Assembly: GCF_035917275.1 (NCBI RefSeq)
Contig: NZ_CP108508.1
Coordinates: 2,170,001-2,234,000 of the forward strand
Length of the DNA: 64,000 nucleotides
Reading direction: 5' to 3'
Origin: Streptomyces sp. NBC_01237
GTDB taxonomy: Bacteria > Actinomycetota > Actinomycetes > Streptomycetales > Streptomycetaceae
The position numbers were made by a program, and so were the translations under genes. The notes under the pieces are model-generated. The model made no database searches, was not told the origin of the DNA, and worked only from the letters and a program-made list of their open reading frames with translations. Below, piece after piece: positions 28,732 to 40,513 of the stretch; the first letter of the stretch is position 1; every line of letters begins with the position of its first letter.

Positions 28732-29661
28732 CTACGAGGTGTGCGGGCAGTTGCCCCGGTACTCGGCGATGGTCAGGCTCGCCTGCGGGATCGGGCAGAG
28801 GAACTGCTCGTAGCGGGTGTCATTGTCGATGAAGCGCTTCAGCCACGAGATGCTGTACTTGGCGATCGTGGTGTTGGAGCTGTTCGGGGTGAAGTGCGTG
28901 GCGCCCCGCAGCTCCAGGTACGCCTTGTCCAGCGAGCCGGGCAGCGACCTGTAGAACGGATCGGAGTGCGTGGCGACGGGGGCGATCGTGTCGCCGTCGG
29001 CTCCCACCACCAGGGTGGGGGTGCGCAGTTCGGGCCAGGTGGTGTCGAGGTTCCAGCCGGTCAGCGGGATCGCCGCCTTGAGCGAGGTGCGGCTCTTCGC
29101 GGCCTCCAGCGTGCCGCCGCCGCCCATGGAGTGGCCCATCACTCCGAGCCGGGTGGCGTCGACCCGGCCGCGCACCGAGCTGTTCTTGGTCAGGTAGTCG
29201 AGGGCCGCGAGGAGTTGACGGCCACGGCTGTCGGGCTGGTCCAGCGTGGTGTTGGTGTCGATGGTGAAGACGACGAAGCCCTGCGAGGCCAGGCGCGGGC
29301 CCAGCCAGGCTATGGAGGACTGGTAGGCGGTGAAGCCGGGCGAGATGACGACCGCGCCGAAGGTGCCGTCGGCGGTGGACGTCGGGTAGTAGATGGTGCC
29401 GCCGCCGAAGCCGCTGACGCTCAGCGAGGAGACCGAGGTCTGCGAGGTGGCGTAGGAGCCGCGGCTCGCCTCGATGCTGGAGACGGTCGGTGCCGGTCCG
29501 CGCTCGTAGGGGTTGTCGGCGGCCTGGGCGCCGGGGACCAGCGCGGTCATCAGACCCGCGGTCGCGGCTGCGGCGGCCAGCAGGCCCTTGAGGGTACGGG
29601 AGCGGCTCTTGGCGGTCCGGGGGCGCGGGGAGGTGTCGCCGGAGGGGAGGTGCTGCTGCAC
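28732..29661 (-). CDS. secreted cutinase / polyester hydrolase
   Basis: 309 aa. The GTG at 29661 has AGAGG upstream and gives a signal peptide: RSRTLKG, hydrophobic core, then AQA before ADNPYERGP (about residue 48). The mature part closely resembles actinomycete cutinases that hydrolyse polyesters including PET (such as TfCut2). Catalytic triad by alignment from memory: Ser178 in GHSMG, Asp224 in GADGDTIAP, His256 in GATHFTPN. Trp203 and Met179 of the substrate cleft are kept; the oxyanion-hole Tyr is Phe110 (SPGFTAY). Cys289 and Cys305 match the C-terminal disulfide. A long inverted repeat lies upstream. Natural role is probably cutin/suberin or triglyceride hydrolysis. Confidence 0.92.
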   Translation of the reverse strand: MQQHLPSGDTSPRPRTAKSRSRTLKGLLAAAAATAGLMTALVPGAQAADNPYERGPAPTVSSIEASRGSYATSQTSVSSLSVSGFGGGTIYYPTSTADGTFGAVVISPGFTAYQSSIAWLGPRLASQGFVVFTIDTNTTLDQPDSRGRQLLAALDYLTKNSSVRGRVDATRLGVMGHSMGGGGTLEAAKSRTSLKAAIPLTGWNLDTTWPELRTPTLVVGADGDTIAPVATHSDPFYRSLPGSLDKAYLELRGATHFTPNSSNTTIAKYSISWLKRFIDNDTRYEQFLCPIPQASLTIAEYRGNCPHTS

Positions 29662-29731
29662 GAGGGGGGTCCTCTCGGTTGTGGCGGAACCACACCGCAC
29701 GGGGACCGAGAACCCGTCGTCCGGGGCTGTC

Positions 29732-29793
29732 GGGGTGCACCGCGTGGGTACCGCCGTTGTTCGTTGGCGGTCGTCACTTTCGCGGTGCACCCC
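29732..29793. promoter_or_regulatory. nested inverted repeats upstream of the cutinase gene
   Basis: Perfect 13-base arms GGGGTGCACCGCG (29732-29744) and CGCGGTGCACCCC (29781-29793), enclosing a second inverted repeat ACCGCC/GGCGGT (29750-29755 and 29766-29771). The motif GGGGTGC recurs a third time at 29795-29801. The set lies 71-140 bases upstream of the cutinase start, so it may be a multi-site operator or a leader RNA hairpin. Confidence 0.6.
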
Positions 29794-29815
29794 TGGGGTG
29801 CGCATCGGCGAGATC

Positions 29816-29834
29816 GCCGGTCCTGAGGACCGGC
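29816..29834 (-). terminator. hairpin after hisF
   Basis: Arms GCCGGTC and GACCGGC with a 5-base loop, starting 17 bases after the hisF stop on the minus strand. Probable end of the his operon. Confidence 0.5.
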
Positions 29835-29850
29835 CCCCTCGCCGCTTCTG

Positions 29851-30606
29851 TCAGCGGACCGGGTGTCCGGCTTCCCGCAGAGCGCCCTTGACCTCGGAGA
29901 TGCGCAGGTCACCGAAGTGGAAGACGGACGCGGCGAGCACCGCGTCGGCGCCCGCCTCGACGGCCGGCGCGAAGTCCGCGAGCCGGCCGGCGCCACCGGA
30001 GGCGATGACGGGGACGGTGACGTGTGCGCGTACCGCCGTGATCATCTCGGTGTCGTAGCCGTCCTTGGTGCCGTCGGCGTCCATCGAGTTGAGCAGGATC
30101 TCTCCGGCGCCCAGCTCGGCGGCCCGGTGGGCCCATTCCACGGCGTCGATGCCGGTGCCCCTGCGGCCGCCGTGCGTGGTGACCTCGAAGGTCCCCCGCG
30201 CGGTGCGCCGGGCATCGACGGAGAGCACGAGCACCTGGCGCCCGAAGCGTTCGGCGATCTCGCGGATCAGGTCGGGGCGGGCGATGGCGGCGGTGTTGAC
30301 GCCGACCTTGTCGGCCCCGGCTCGCAGCAGCTTGTCGACGTCGTCCGGGGTGCGGACGCCGCCGCCGACGGTGAGCGGGATGAAGACCTGCTCGGCGGTG
30401 CGGCGCACCACGTCGTAGGTCGTCTCGCGGTCGCCGCTGGAGGCGGTGATGTCGAGGAAGGTCAGCTCGTCGGCGCCCTCGGCGTCGTACAGCTTGGCCA
30501 TCTCGACGGGGTCACCGGCGTCCCGCAGGTTCTGGAAGTTGACGCCCTTGACGACCCGGCCGTTGTCGACGTCCAGGCAGGGGATGACGCGTACCGCGAG
30601 GGTCAC
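29851..30606 (-). CDS. hisF: imidazole glycerol phosphate synthase, cyclase subunit
   Basis: 251-aa TIM barrel that joins PRFAR with ammonia from HisH, giving imidazole glycerol phosphate and AICAR. Catalytic Asp residues lie in [15 protein letters not shown] and VLSVDAR; the phosphate loops VGGGVR and ASGGAG are kept. The GTG start overlaps the ridA stop by 4 bases. Last gene of the his operon. Confidence 0.97.
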   Translation of the reverse strand: MTLAVRVIPCLDVDNGRVVKGVNFQNLRDAGDPVEMAKLYDAEGADELTFLDITASSGDRETTYDVVRRTAEQVFIPLTVGGGVRTPDDVDKLLRAGADKVGVNTAAIARPDLIREIAERFGRQVLVLSVDARRTARGTFEVTTHGGRRGTGIDAVEWAHRAAELGAGEILLNSMDADGTKDGYDTEMITAVRAHVTVPVIASGGAGRLADFAPAVEAGADAVLAASVFHFGDLRISEVKGALREAGHPVR

Positions 30607-31001
30607 CGCGCACCTGCCCGGTGGGCCTCGACCTCGACCTCGACGACGAGGCCGGGATCGACGAGGCCGGACACGATGATCATGGACGCGGCGGGGCGTA
30701 CGGCGTCGAACAGCTCCTTGTGGGCGCGGCCGACGTCGTCCACGTCGCGGGCGTGGGTGAGGTACATCCGGGTACGGACGACGTCCTCGCGGCCGAGGCC
30801 CGCCGCCTTCAGCGCCTCGAACGCGACCTCGAAGGAGGTGATGGTCTGCTCGTACGGGCTGCCCGCCGAGATCTGGCCGTTGACCACGGAGGTGCAGCCG
30901 GACACCAGGACCAGGCCGCCCGGGAGTTCCACGGCGCGGGAGTAGCCGAACTTCTCCTCCCACGGGGCGCCCGAGGCGAAGCGGCGTACGGAGTCGCTCA
31001 T
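30603..31001 (-). CDS. RidA/YjgF family protein
   Basis: 132 aa. RidA proteins hydrolyse reactive enamine/imine intermediates made by PLP enzymes. Here [43 protein letters not shown] and the C-terminal VEVEVEAH fit the family. Some RidA subgroups lack the catalytic Arg; the Arg in VVRTRMYLT is near the expected place. It is embedded between priA and hisF with 4-base overlaps on both sides (ATGA and GTGA), so it is made along with the histidine enzymes. A protective role for the pathway is inferred. Confidence 0.88.
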   Translation of the reverse strand: MSDSVRRFASGAPWEEKFGYSRAVELPGGLVLVSGCTSVVNGQISAGSPYEQTITSFEVAFEALKAAGLGREDVVRTRMYLTHARDVDDVGRAHKELFDAVRPAASMIIVSGLVDPGLVVEVEVEAHRAGAR

Positions 31002-31723
31002 TCCGAGACCGCCTTCAGTGCCTCTTCCAGGGTGAACGCCTCGGCGTACAGCGCCTTGCCGACGATCGCGCCCTCGACACCGTCCGGGACGAGCGAGGAG
31101 ATGGCCCGCAGATCGTCCAGCGAGGAGACGCCGCCGGAGGCGACGACGGGCTTGTCGGTGGCGGCGCAGACGTTCTTCAGGAGTTCCAGGTTGGGGCCCT
31201 GGAGGGTGCCGTCCTTGGCGATGTCGGTGACGACGTAGCGGGCGCAGCCCTCGGAGTCGAGGCGGGCGAGGGTCTCGTAGAGGTCGCCGCCGTCGCGGGT
31301 CCAGCCACGGCCGCGCAGCGTCGTGCCGCGTACGTCCAGGCCGACCGCGATCTTGTCGCCGTGCTCGGCGATGACCTTGGCGACCCACTCGGGGGTCTCC
31401 AGGGCGGCGGTGCCGAGGTTGACCCGGCGGCAGCCGGTGGCGAGGGCCGCGGCGAGCGAGGCGTCGTCGCGGATGCCGCCGGACAGCTCGACCTTGATGT
31501 CCATGGCGCCGGCCACTTCGGCGATCAGCTTCCGGTTGTCGCCGGTGCCGAAGGCGGCGTCCAGGTCGACGAGGTGCAGCCACTCGGCACCGGCGCGCTG
31601 CCAGGCGAGGGCGGCCTCCAGCGGGGAGCCGTAGGAGGTCTCGGAGCCGGACTCGCCGTGGACGAGGCGGACGGCCTGGCCGTCGCGGACGTCGACGGCG
31701 GGGAGCAGTTCAAGCTTCGGCAT
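30998..31723 (-). CDS. priA: bifunctional HisA/TrpF isomerase PriA
   Basis: 241 aa. Isomerises ProFAR for histidine and, in actinomycetes, PRA for tryptophan, as shown for Streptomyces and Mycobacterium PriA. Catalytic Asp11 ([10 protein letters not shown]), Asp130 (VGLDVRG) and Asp171 (DIAKDGT) are present, as are Arg19 and the [10 protein letters not shown] phosphate loop. No separate trpF is in the trp region, which agrees with the dual role. The start overlaps the hisH stop (TAATG). Confidence 0.95.
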   Translation of the reverse strand: MPKLELLPAVDVRDGQAVRLVHGESGSETSYGSPLEAALAWQRAGAEWLHLVDLDAAFGTGDNRKLIAEVAGAMDIKVELSGGIRDDASLAAALATGCRRVNLGTAALETPEWVAKVIAEHGDKIAVGLDVRGTTLRGRGWTRDGGDLYETLARLDSEGCARYVVTDIAKDGTLQGPNLELLKNVCAATDKPVVASGGVSSLDDLRAISSLVPDGVEGAIVGKALYAEAFTLEEALKAVSE

Positions 31724-32364
31724 TACAGCGTCTCGATCCAGTTGGTCAGCAGCTGGGCGCCGGCATCGCCGGACTTCTCGGGGTGGAACTGGGTGGCCCA
31801 CAGCGCGCCGTTCTCGACGGCGGCCACGAACCGTTCGCCGTGCGTGGCCCAGGTGACCCTGGGGGCGCGGATCTTGGCGTTGGTGACTTCGAGGGACCAG
31901 TCGTGCGCGGCGTAGGAGTGCACGAAGTAGTACCGGGCCTCCGCGTCGAGACCGGCGAAGAGCCGGGAGCCCTCGGGGGCCTCGACGGTGTTCCAGCCCA
32001 TGTGCGGTACGACGTCGGCCTTGAGCGGGCCGACGGTGCCGGGCCACTCGTCCAGGCCGTCCGTCTCCACACCGTGCTCGATGCCGCGCTCGAAGAGGAT
32101 CTGCATGCCGACGCAGATGCCCATGACGGGACGTCCGCCGGAGAGCCGGCGGCCGATGATCCAGTCGCCGCGGGCCCGCTTCAGCCCGTCCATGCAGGCG
32201 GAGAAGGCACCGACGCCGGGCACCAGCAGCCCGTCGGCGTTCATCGCCCGGTCGTAGTCGCGGGTGATCTCGACGTCCGCGCCGACGTGGGCCAGGGCCC
32301 GCTCGGCGGAACGGACGTTGCCGAAGCCGTAGTCGAAGACGACGACCTTCTTGTTGTCGCTCAC
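31723..32364 (-). CDS. hisH: imidazole glycerol phosphate synthase, glutaminase subunit
   Basis: 213-aa class I amidotransferase that supplies ammonia to HisF. The catalytic Cys is in [14 protein letters not shown] and the His-Glu pair in [12 protein letters not shown] start; it ends in the one-base TAATG overlap with priA. A 10-base gap separates it from the small membrane protein gene upstream. Confidence 0.97.
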   Translation of the reverse strand: MSDNKKVVVFDYGFGNVRSAERALAHVGADVEITRDYDRAMNADGLLVPGVGAFSACMDGLKRARGDWIIGRRLSGGRPVMGICVGMQILFERGIEHGVETDGLDEWPGTVGPLKADVVPHMGWNTVEAPEGSRLFAGLDAEARYYFVHSYAAHDWSLEVTNAKIRAPRVTWATHGERFVAAVENGALWATQFHPEKSGDAGAQLLTNWIETL

Positions 32365-32374
32365 AGCTCGTTCC

Positions 32375-32538
32375 TCAGTCCCAGAGTCCCTGGATCCGCA
32401 GAATGCCTGCCAGCAGGCACATCACGGAGCCGATCGAGAGCAGGACGATGACGCCCTTGGGCATGCCCTGCTTCGCGAAGGAGTAGACGCCACCGGCCAG
32501 GAAGAGGCCGACGACGATCAGGATGGTGTTGAGGCCGG

Positions 32539-32542
<4 letters not shown>
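32375..32542 (-). CDS. 55-aa membrane protein inside the his operon
   Basis: Encodes 55 residues beginning [18 protein letters not shown] and ending [12 protein letters not shown]: two hydrophobic helices joined by a short basic loop ([10 protein letters not shown]). The GTG start overlaps the hisB stop by 4 bases (GTGA) and the stop lies 10 bases before hisH, so it is translated as part of the operon. Codon use is typical coding GC3. Function unknown; similar small proteins are, I believe, kept at this place in other Streptomyces. Confidence 0.85.
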
Positions 32543-35659
<3,117 letters not shown>

Positions 35660-35749
35660 CAGCCACGTCTGTCACTGCTGACCATTAGCGTTCACGCCGT
35701 CACACAACGGGAAGAACAGTTGTACGGCATGTGCACAGAGGGGACGGCA

Positions 35750-37351
35750 GTGACCGAGCCGCAGGATGGCGAAATCCCGGACGGCCTCAGCGCAGCGGAG
35801 CTGGGCATGTGGCAATCCTTCCGTAACGGAACCACCTACGATCTGCGCACCCATGACCCGGCGCGCGACGATCCTTTCGCACCGCACATCTGGGGACCCG
35901 AGCGGTCCGTCGGCGCGCGCACGGTGGCACGGCTGCTGCTGAGCGGGCCGCCCGCGCGGCCGGGCCGGGTGGCCGCGCTGAAGCTCCGGGGCGTCAGGAT
36001 CACCGGAAAGCTGGACCTGGCGGGCGGCCGGGTGGCTCCGTACGTGGAGCTGACGGGCTGCCGGTTCGAGCAGGAAGTGGTGCTGCCCGAGTGCCACTTC
36101 ACGACCTTGCGGATGGTCGGCTGCGCGCTGCCGAGGCTGGAGGCGGCCCGGCTGCACACGGAGGGCGATCTGCATCTGCCGCGCTGCCGCGTCGAGCGCG
36201 GCATCCGGCTCACCGACGCCCAGATCGGTACCGATCTGCTGATCAACCAGATCAGCGTCGGCGCCGACCGGCGCGGCCGCGCACTGGTCGGGGACGGGAT
36301 GAGCGTCGCGCAGGACCTCCAGGCGGAGATGGTCGAGACCCACGGCGAGCTGAGCCTGCGCGGGGCGAAGGTGGGCGGTTCGCTGAGCCTGCGGGGCAGC
36401 CGGCTGCGCGCCAAGGACGGGCGGCGGGCCCTGAACGCCCCGCAGTTGACCGTGGAGCGCACGCTCTACATGACCGAGGCGTGGGTGAGCGTCGACACCG
36501 GGAACCAGGGCACCACTCCCCCGTACGGCATCGTGTTCGGGCCCACCCCGGCGCGGGGGACCCGGGCGCAGATCTTCGAGTGCCGGGGGGCGGTACGGCT
36601 GGACGACGGGCGCTTCGGGGACGCGGTGGACCTGCACAAGGCGCGGTTCGTGCTGTCCCGGCACGAGGAGCTGTCGCTGCGCAGGATCGTCACGCCCGAA
36701 CTGCGCTTCAACGCGGAGCGCCCGGAGGAGGGCCGGGTCGTACTGAACGGCGCGAAGGTGGTCACGCTGATCGATGTGTCGTCCAGCTGGCCGGGCCCCG
36801 GCGGTCTGGCGATGGGCGGTTTCGTCTACGAGAACCTCGTCCCCTACGGGCACTTCCCGCTCTCCCGGCGGCTGGAGTGGGTGCTGGCGGCGACCCCGGA
36901 GTACGTCCCGGAGCCGTACGAACGGCTCGCCGCGGTCCTGCGCAGCTGCGGTGAGGACGCGGACGCCCGTGAGGTGCTGCTCGCCAAGCAGCGCCGCCGC
37001 CGGGAGACGCTGCCGCTCGCCGCCAAGCTGTGGGGTTACCTCCAGGACTGGACGGTGGCGTACGGCTACCGGCCGGGCCGGGCTGCGGTGTGGATGGCGG
37101 TGCTGTGGGCGGCGGGTGCGGTGGCCTTCGCGCAGTACGAACCGGCGGCGATCAAGGGTGACGAGCATCCGCAGTGGAACGCCGCGCTGTACGCCCTCGA
37201 TCTGCTGGTGCCGGTGATCAACCTCGGCCAGGACGGTTACTGGCGGATGGAGGGCGGCTGGCAGTGGTCGGCGGCCGCTCTCGTACTGCTTGGGTGGATA
37301 TTGGCCACCACGGTGGCGGCGGGCGCCTCCCGGCTGCTGCGCCGCGGCTGA
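35750..37351 (+). CDS. membrane-anchored repeat protein (often annotated as membrane-associated oxidoreductase)
   Basis: 533 aa. The GTG at 35750 has AGAGGGGA 6 bases upstream. Residues ~65-385 are built of short repeats with the pattern LRG..I.G.LDL.G, giving a right-handed beta-helix-like fold similar to pentapeptide-type proteins. The C-terminal ~90 residues hold three hydrophobic helices (starting near 445). No redox cofactor motif such as GxGxxG with a Rossmann context or Cys pairs is visible, so the common oxidoreductase label is not supported by what I see. Divergent from hisD. Confidence 0.75.
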   Translation: MTEPQDGEIPDGLSAAELGMWQSFRNGTTYDLRTHDPARDDPFAPHIWGPERSVGARTVARLLLSGPPARPGRVAALKLRGVRITGKLDLAGGRVAPYVELTGCRFEQEVVLPECHFTTLRMVGCALPRLEAARLHTEGDLHLPRCRVERGIRLTDAQIGTDLLINQISVGADRRGRALVGDGMSVAQDLQAEMVETHGELSLRGAKVGGSLSLRGSRLRAKDGRRALNAPQLTVERTLYMTEAWVSVDTGNQGTTPPYGIVFGPTPARGTRAQIFECRGAVRLDDGRFGDAVDLHKARFVLSRHEELSLRRIVTPELRFNAERPEEGRVVLNGAKVVTLIDVSSSWPGPGGLAMGGFVYENLVPYGHFPLSRRLEWVLAATPEYVPEPYERLAAVLRSCGEDADAREVLLAKQRRRRETLPLAAKLWGYLQDWTVAYGYRPGRAAVWMAVLWAAGAVAFAQYEPAAIKGDEHPQWNAALYALDLLVPVINLGQDGYWRMEGGWQWSAAALVLLGWILATTVAAGASRLLRRG

Positions 37352-37585
37352 TACCGGGGCGGCGCGGACCGGGCGGAATCCCTACGGACAGCACGGTCGA
37401 ACGGGTTGCCGAAGTGCGGCCGAAGTGACGAACGGGGTCGGCGGGAAAAGGCGGAATCAAGCCAGTCACACCCTTTTCCTTTGCTCTTTCTTGACCGGCC
37501 CCGGTACAACCCATTCACTCGGCACAGAAGCTTCACAGCGCACCCCTGGCGCCGCCCTCACCAGCGCTTTTCAATGGTCTGCACC

Positions 37586-38614
37586 ATGCCATTGCTTCGC
37601 GCTCTGCTCAGTACCGCGCGCAGGTTCCGGCACAGCCCCCGGCTGTCCGCCGGACTGCCCGCGGACGACGCGGTGCTGCTCGACGCCCCCGACGAGCGGC
37701 TCTCCCCCGCGCTGGTGGCCGCTGCCCTGGGGGAGTACGAACCCGCCGCCAAACTCCTGGCCACCACCCGCGACGGCGCCGAGTGGGAGGACCGCGACCG
37801 GTATCTCGGCCGCCTCGTCATGTTCGCCCACAGCCGGGAGGGCTGGCTCATCGACTGGCTGGCCGCCGCCCCGCGCGACCCGGACGCCCTGCTCGTCAAG
37901 GCCCAGCTGGCCGTCCACCGGGCGTGGGAGTCGCCCGCCAGGGCCGAGCGGCTGCGCGAGGTCGGTCCCCTGATCACCGCGGCGGCCGACGCCGACCCGC
38001 GCGATCCGGTGCCCTGGCGGCTCGCCCTCGACCACGCCCGCGGCACACACGCCACGCACACCGCGTTCGAGGCCCTGTGGGAGCAGGCCGTACGCCGCTC
38101 CGCGCACCACTACGGCTGCCACGTCGCGGCCCTGCGGTACCTCTCCGCCGCCTGGTACGGCTCGCACCGCGAGTGCTTCGACTTCGCCGAACAGGCCGCC
38201 GAGGACGCCCTGCCCGGCTCACTGGTGCAGGCGCTGCCCGTGCGGGCCGCCTTCGCGCTGCTGCTCGACACCCAGCTCGCCGGGCGGACCACCTCCGTAC
38301 TGGAGGAGCGGATCGACACGGCGGCCGATCTGGCGATCAGGCTCTCCGCCTCCTACCGGGCGGGCGACCCGTGGCCCGCGGAGGTCCGCAACCTCCTCGC
38401 GTACGTCCTGGTGGCCAGGGGCCGCTGGGCGGAGGCGCTGGAACAGTTCGAGCTGATCGGGCCCCACTCGACGTCGTTCCCGTGGTCCTCGGTGTCCGAC
38501 GACGCCCTGGGTCATTTCCTCGACGCGAGGGACCGCGCACGGCTCCGGGTGGCCTCCGCGACCCCTTTGCGCAACCGGGCAGGCCGCGCCCGGCCGCGCG
38601 GCCATTACGCTTGA
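37586..38614 (+). CDS. conserved protein of unknown function (DUF4034-like)
   Basis: 342 aa from the ATG at 37586 (MPLLRALLSTARRF); an ATG four codons earlier (37574) is possible and neither has a good ribosome site. Mostly helical, with repeated helix-pair segments and the conserved-looking block AHHYGCHVAALRYLSAAWYGSHRECFDFAEQAA, which recalls DUF4034. No signal peptide or catalytic motif. The upstream 234 bases include TTGACC-N17-TTCACT (37491-37519), a weak promoter match. It is followed after 5 bases by the Lon-N gene. Confidence 0.7.
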   Translation: MPLLRALLSTARRFRHSPRLSAGLPADDAVLLDAPDERLSPALVAAALGEYEPAAKLLATTRDGAEWEDRDRYLGRLVMFAHSREGWLIDWLAAAPRDPDALLVKAQLAVHRAWESPARAERLREVGPLITAAADADPRDPVPWRLALDHARGTHATHTAFEALWEQAVRRSAHHYGCHVAALRYLSAAWYGSHRECFDFAEQAAEDALPGSLVQALPVRAAFALLLDTQLAGRTTSVLEERIDTAADLAIRLSASYRAGDPWPAEVRNLLAYVLVARGRWAEALEQFELIGPHSTSFPWSSVSDDALGHFLDARDRARLRVASATPLRNRAGRARPRGHYA

Positions 38615-38619
38615 CCGTT

Positions 38620-39372
38620 GTGACCACCGCCCGCCTGCCTCTCTTTCCGCTCAACGCGGTGCTGTTCCCCGGCCTCGTGCTGCCGCTCAACGTCTTCGAG
38701 GAGCGCTATCGCGCCATGATGCGCGAGCTGCTGAAGACCGACGAGGACGAACCGCGGCGCTTCGTCGTGGTCGCGATCCGCGACGGCCGCGAGATCGCCC
38801 CGACGGCCACCGGTATGCCGGACACGGTCGCTACGGCCCCCGTCATGCAGCGCGCCCCGGCCGAGGGCTTCGGCCCCGACCCGATCCAGACCTTCCACCG
38901 GGTCGGCTGCGTCGCCGACGCGGCGACGATCCGCGAGCGCTCCGACGGCAGCTTCGAGGTCCTGGCCACCGGCACCACCCGGGTCAAGCTCCTCTCCGTC
39001 GACGCCGACGGCCCCTATCTGACGGCCGAGGTGGAGGAGCTGGACGAGGAGGCGAAGGACGACGAGGCCGGGGCGCTGGCCGAGGGCGTCCTGCGGGCCT
39101 TCCGTGCCTACCAGAAGCGGCTGGCCGGAGCGAGCGAACGCTCCCTGACCACGGGCGCGGACCTGCCGGACGACCCGTCCGTGGTCTCGTACCTGGTCGC
39201 GGCGGCGGCCGTCCTCGACGTCCCGACGAAGCAGCGGCTGCTCCAGGCACCGGACACGGCGACCCGGCTGCGCGAGGAGCTGACGCTCCTGCGGAAGGAG
39301 ACCGCGGTCATCCGGCACCTGCCGTCGCTGCCCGCGGTGGAACTGACCCGCGCCCCCACGCACCCGAACTGA
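38620..39372 (+). CDS. LON peptidase substrate-binding domain protein
   Basis: 250 aa. Starts VTTARLPLFPLNAVLFPGLVLPLNVFEERYR, the classic Lon N-terminal (LON) domain, and lacks the ATPase and protease parts of Lon. Such stand-alone LON proteins are found across bacteria; a substrate-binding or adaptor role is likely but unproven. GTG start 5 bases after the previous stop, with no clear ribosome site, so coupling by termination-reinitiation is likely. Confidence 0.87.
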   Translation: MTTARLPLFPLNAVLFPGLVLPLNVFEERYRAMMRELLKTDEDEPRRFVVVAIRDGREIAPTATGMPDTVATAPVMQRAPAEGFGPDPIQTFHRVGCVADAATIRERSDGSFEVLATGTTRVKLLSVDADGPYLTAEVEELDEEAKDDEAGALAEGVLRAFRAYQKRLAGASERSLTTGADLPDDPSVVSYLVAAAAVLDVPTKQRLLQAPDTATRLREELTLLRKETAVIRHLPSLPAVELTRAPTHPN

Positions 39373-39400
39373 ACCCCTCACCGAACAAGGACCCCGCCCG

Positions 39401-39904
39401 GTGGCGAAGAAGTCGAAGAAGCAACAGTCCGGCGGCACCCCCGCCACGGTCGCCCTGACCGCGGCGGGCACCGCCTTCACGGTGCACGCCTACGACCACG
39501 ACCCGGCCTCCCCCTCCTACGGGGAGGAGGCCGCCGAGGCCCTCGGTGTCTCCCCCGACAGGGTGTTCAAGACCCTGGTGGCCGACGTGGACGGCGAACT
39601 GACCGTCGCGGTCGTCCCGGTCGCCGGCTCCCTGGACCTGAAGGCCCTGGCCTCGGCAGTGGGCGGAAAGCGCGCGGCGATGGCCGACCCCGCATCTGCC
39701 GAACGCACGACCGGCTACGTCCGGGGCGGCATCTCCCCCCTGGGCCAGCGCAAGCGGCTCCGCACGGTACTGGACGCATCGGCACGGTCCCACCCCACCG
39801 TCTGCGTCTCGGCGGGCCGCCGGGGCCTGGAGGTCGAACTCTCCGCGACGGACCTGGCAACCCTGACGAACGCGACATTCGCCGACATCGCCCGGGCAAA
39901 GTAA
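39401..39904 (+). CDS. ybaK: Cys-tRNA(Pro)/Cys-tRNA(Cys) deacylase YbaK
   Basis: 167 aa. YbaK/EbsC proteins hydrolyse Cys mischarged on tRNA(Pro). The fold core is visible: TPATVALTAAGTAFTVHAYDHD, EAAEALGVSPDRVFKTLVADVDG with the catalytic Lys in FKTL, and GYVRGGISPLGQRKRL. A Lys-rich start (MAKKSKKQQ). GTG start 28 bases after the Lon-N stop. The region after it is filled by repeats. Confidence 0.92.
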   Translation: MAKKSKKQQSGGTPATVALTAAGTAFTVHAYDHDPASPSYGEEAAEALGVSPDRVFKTLVADVDGELTVAVVPVAGSLDLKALASAVGGKRAAMADPASAERTTGYVRGGISPLGQRKRLRTVLDASARSHPTVCVSAGRRGLEVELSATDLATLTNATFADIARAK

Positions 39905-40011
39905 ACCCTCCACCCCCAAAGCCCCTCCGGCGCTCTCGGGCCCACCCGACGCTCTTTTCAAGCCCCGCCGGCACCCGCAAGCCGCTCCAGCGCTCTTTTC
40001 AAGCCCCGCCG

Positions 40012-40303
40012 GCACTCTTCAGGCCCGTTCCAGCGCGCATTCCAAGCCCCTCCGCCCCCCTCAAAGCCCGTCCAGCGCGCTTTTCAAGCCTCTCCGGCAC
40101 CCGCAAGCCCGTCCAGCGCTCTTTCAGGCCCCGCCAGCACTCTTCAGGCCCGTTCCAGCGCGCATTCCAAGCCCCTCCGCCCCCCTCAAAGCCCGTCCAG
40201 CGCGCTTTTCAAGCCTCTCCGGCACCCGCAAGCCCGTCCAGCGCTCTTTCAGGCCCCTCCGGCCCTCTTCAAGCCCGTTCCAGCGCGCATTCCAAGCCCC
40301 TCC
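40012..40303. repeat. 125-base tandem repeat, 2.3 copies
   Basis: Copies begin at 40012, 40137 and (partial) 40262, exactly 125 bases apart; the first two are nearly identical. Each is made of 20-40-base subunits of the type AAGCCCGTCCAGCGC, which are degenerate forms of a repeat common between Streptomyces genes. More single subunits extend back to about 39918. The whole 609-base gap (39905-40513) holds no gene. Confidence 0.85.
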
Positions 40304-40320
40304 GGCGATTGAGGAGCGGG

Positions 40321-40446
40321 GTCCGGGGCAGCGCCCCGATTCTTCAGCCCGTCCGGCGCTTGAGGACACCAGGGTCCGGGGCAGCGCCCCGATTCTTAAG
40401 CCCGTCCGGCGCTTGAGGACACCGGGGCCCGGGGCAGCGCCCCGGT
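40321..40446. repeat. 53-base tandem repeat with hairpin core, 2.4 copies
   Basis: Copies begin at 40321, 40374 and 40427. Copies one and two differ at two positions. Each carries a palindrome, CCGGGGCAGCGCCCCG, and the element GTCCGGCGCTTGAGGAC. The hairpins could end transcription from both convergent neighbours. Confidence 0.85.
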
Positions 40447-40513
40447 TTCGGGAAGGGGCGGGTAGGGGACAAGCCCGCCGCAGGCGCCCCACCCCCACCC
40501 CCACCCCACCCCG

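Noticed and set aside
35750..37351. Oxidoreductase function for the membrane-anchored repeat protein
   Set aside because: No cofactor-binding or redox motif visible; only repeats and three C-terminal helices.
40012..40446. CRISPR array
   Set aside because: Repeats are adjacent tandem units without unique spacers, and no cas genes are near.
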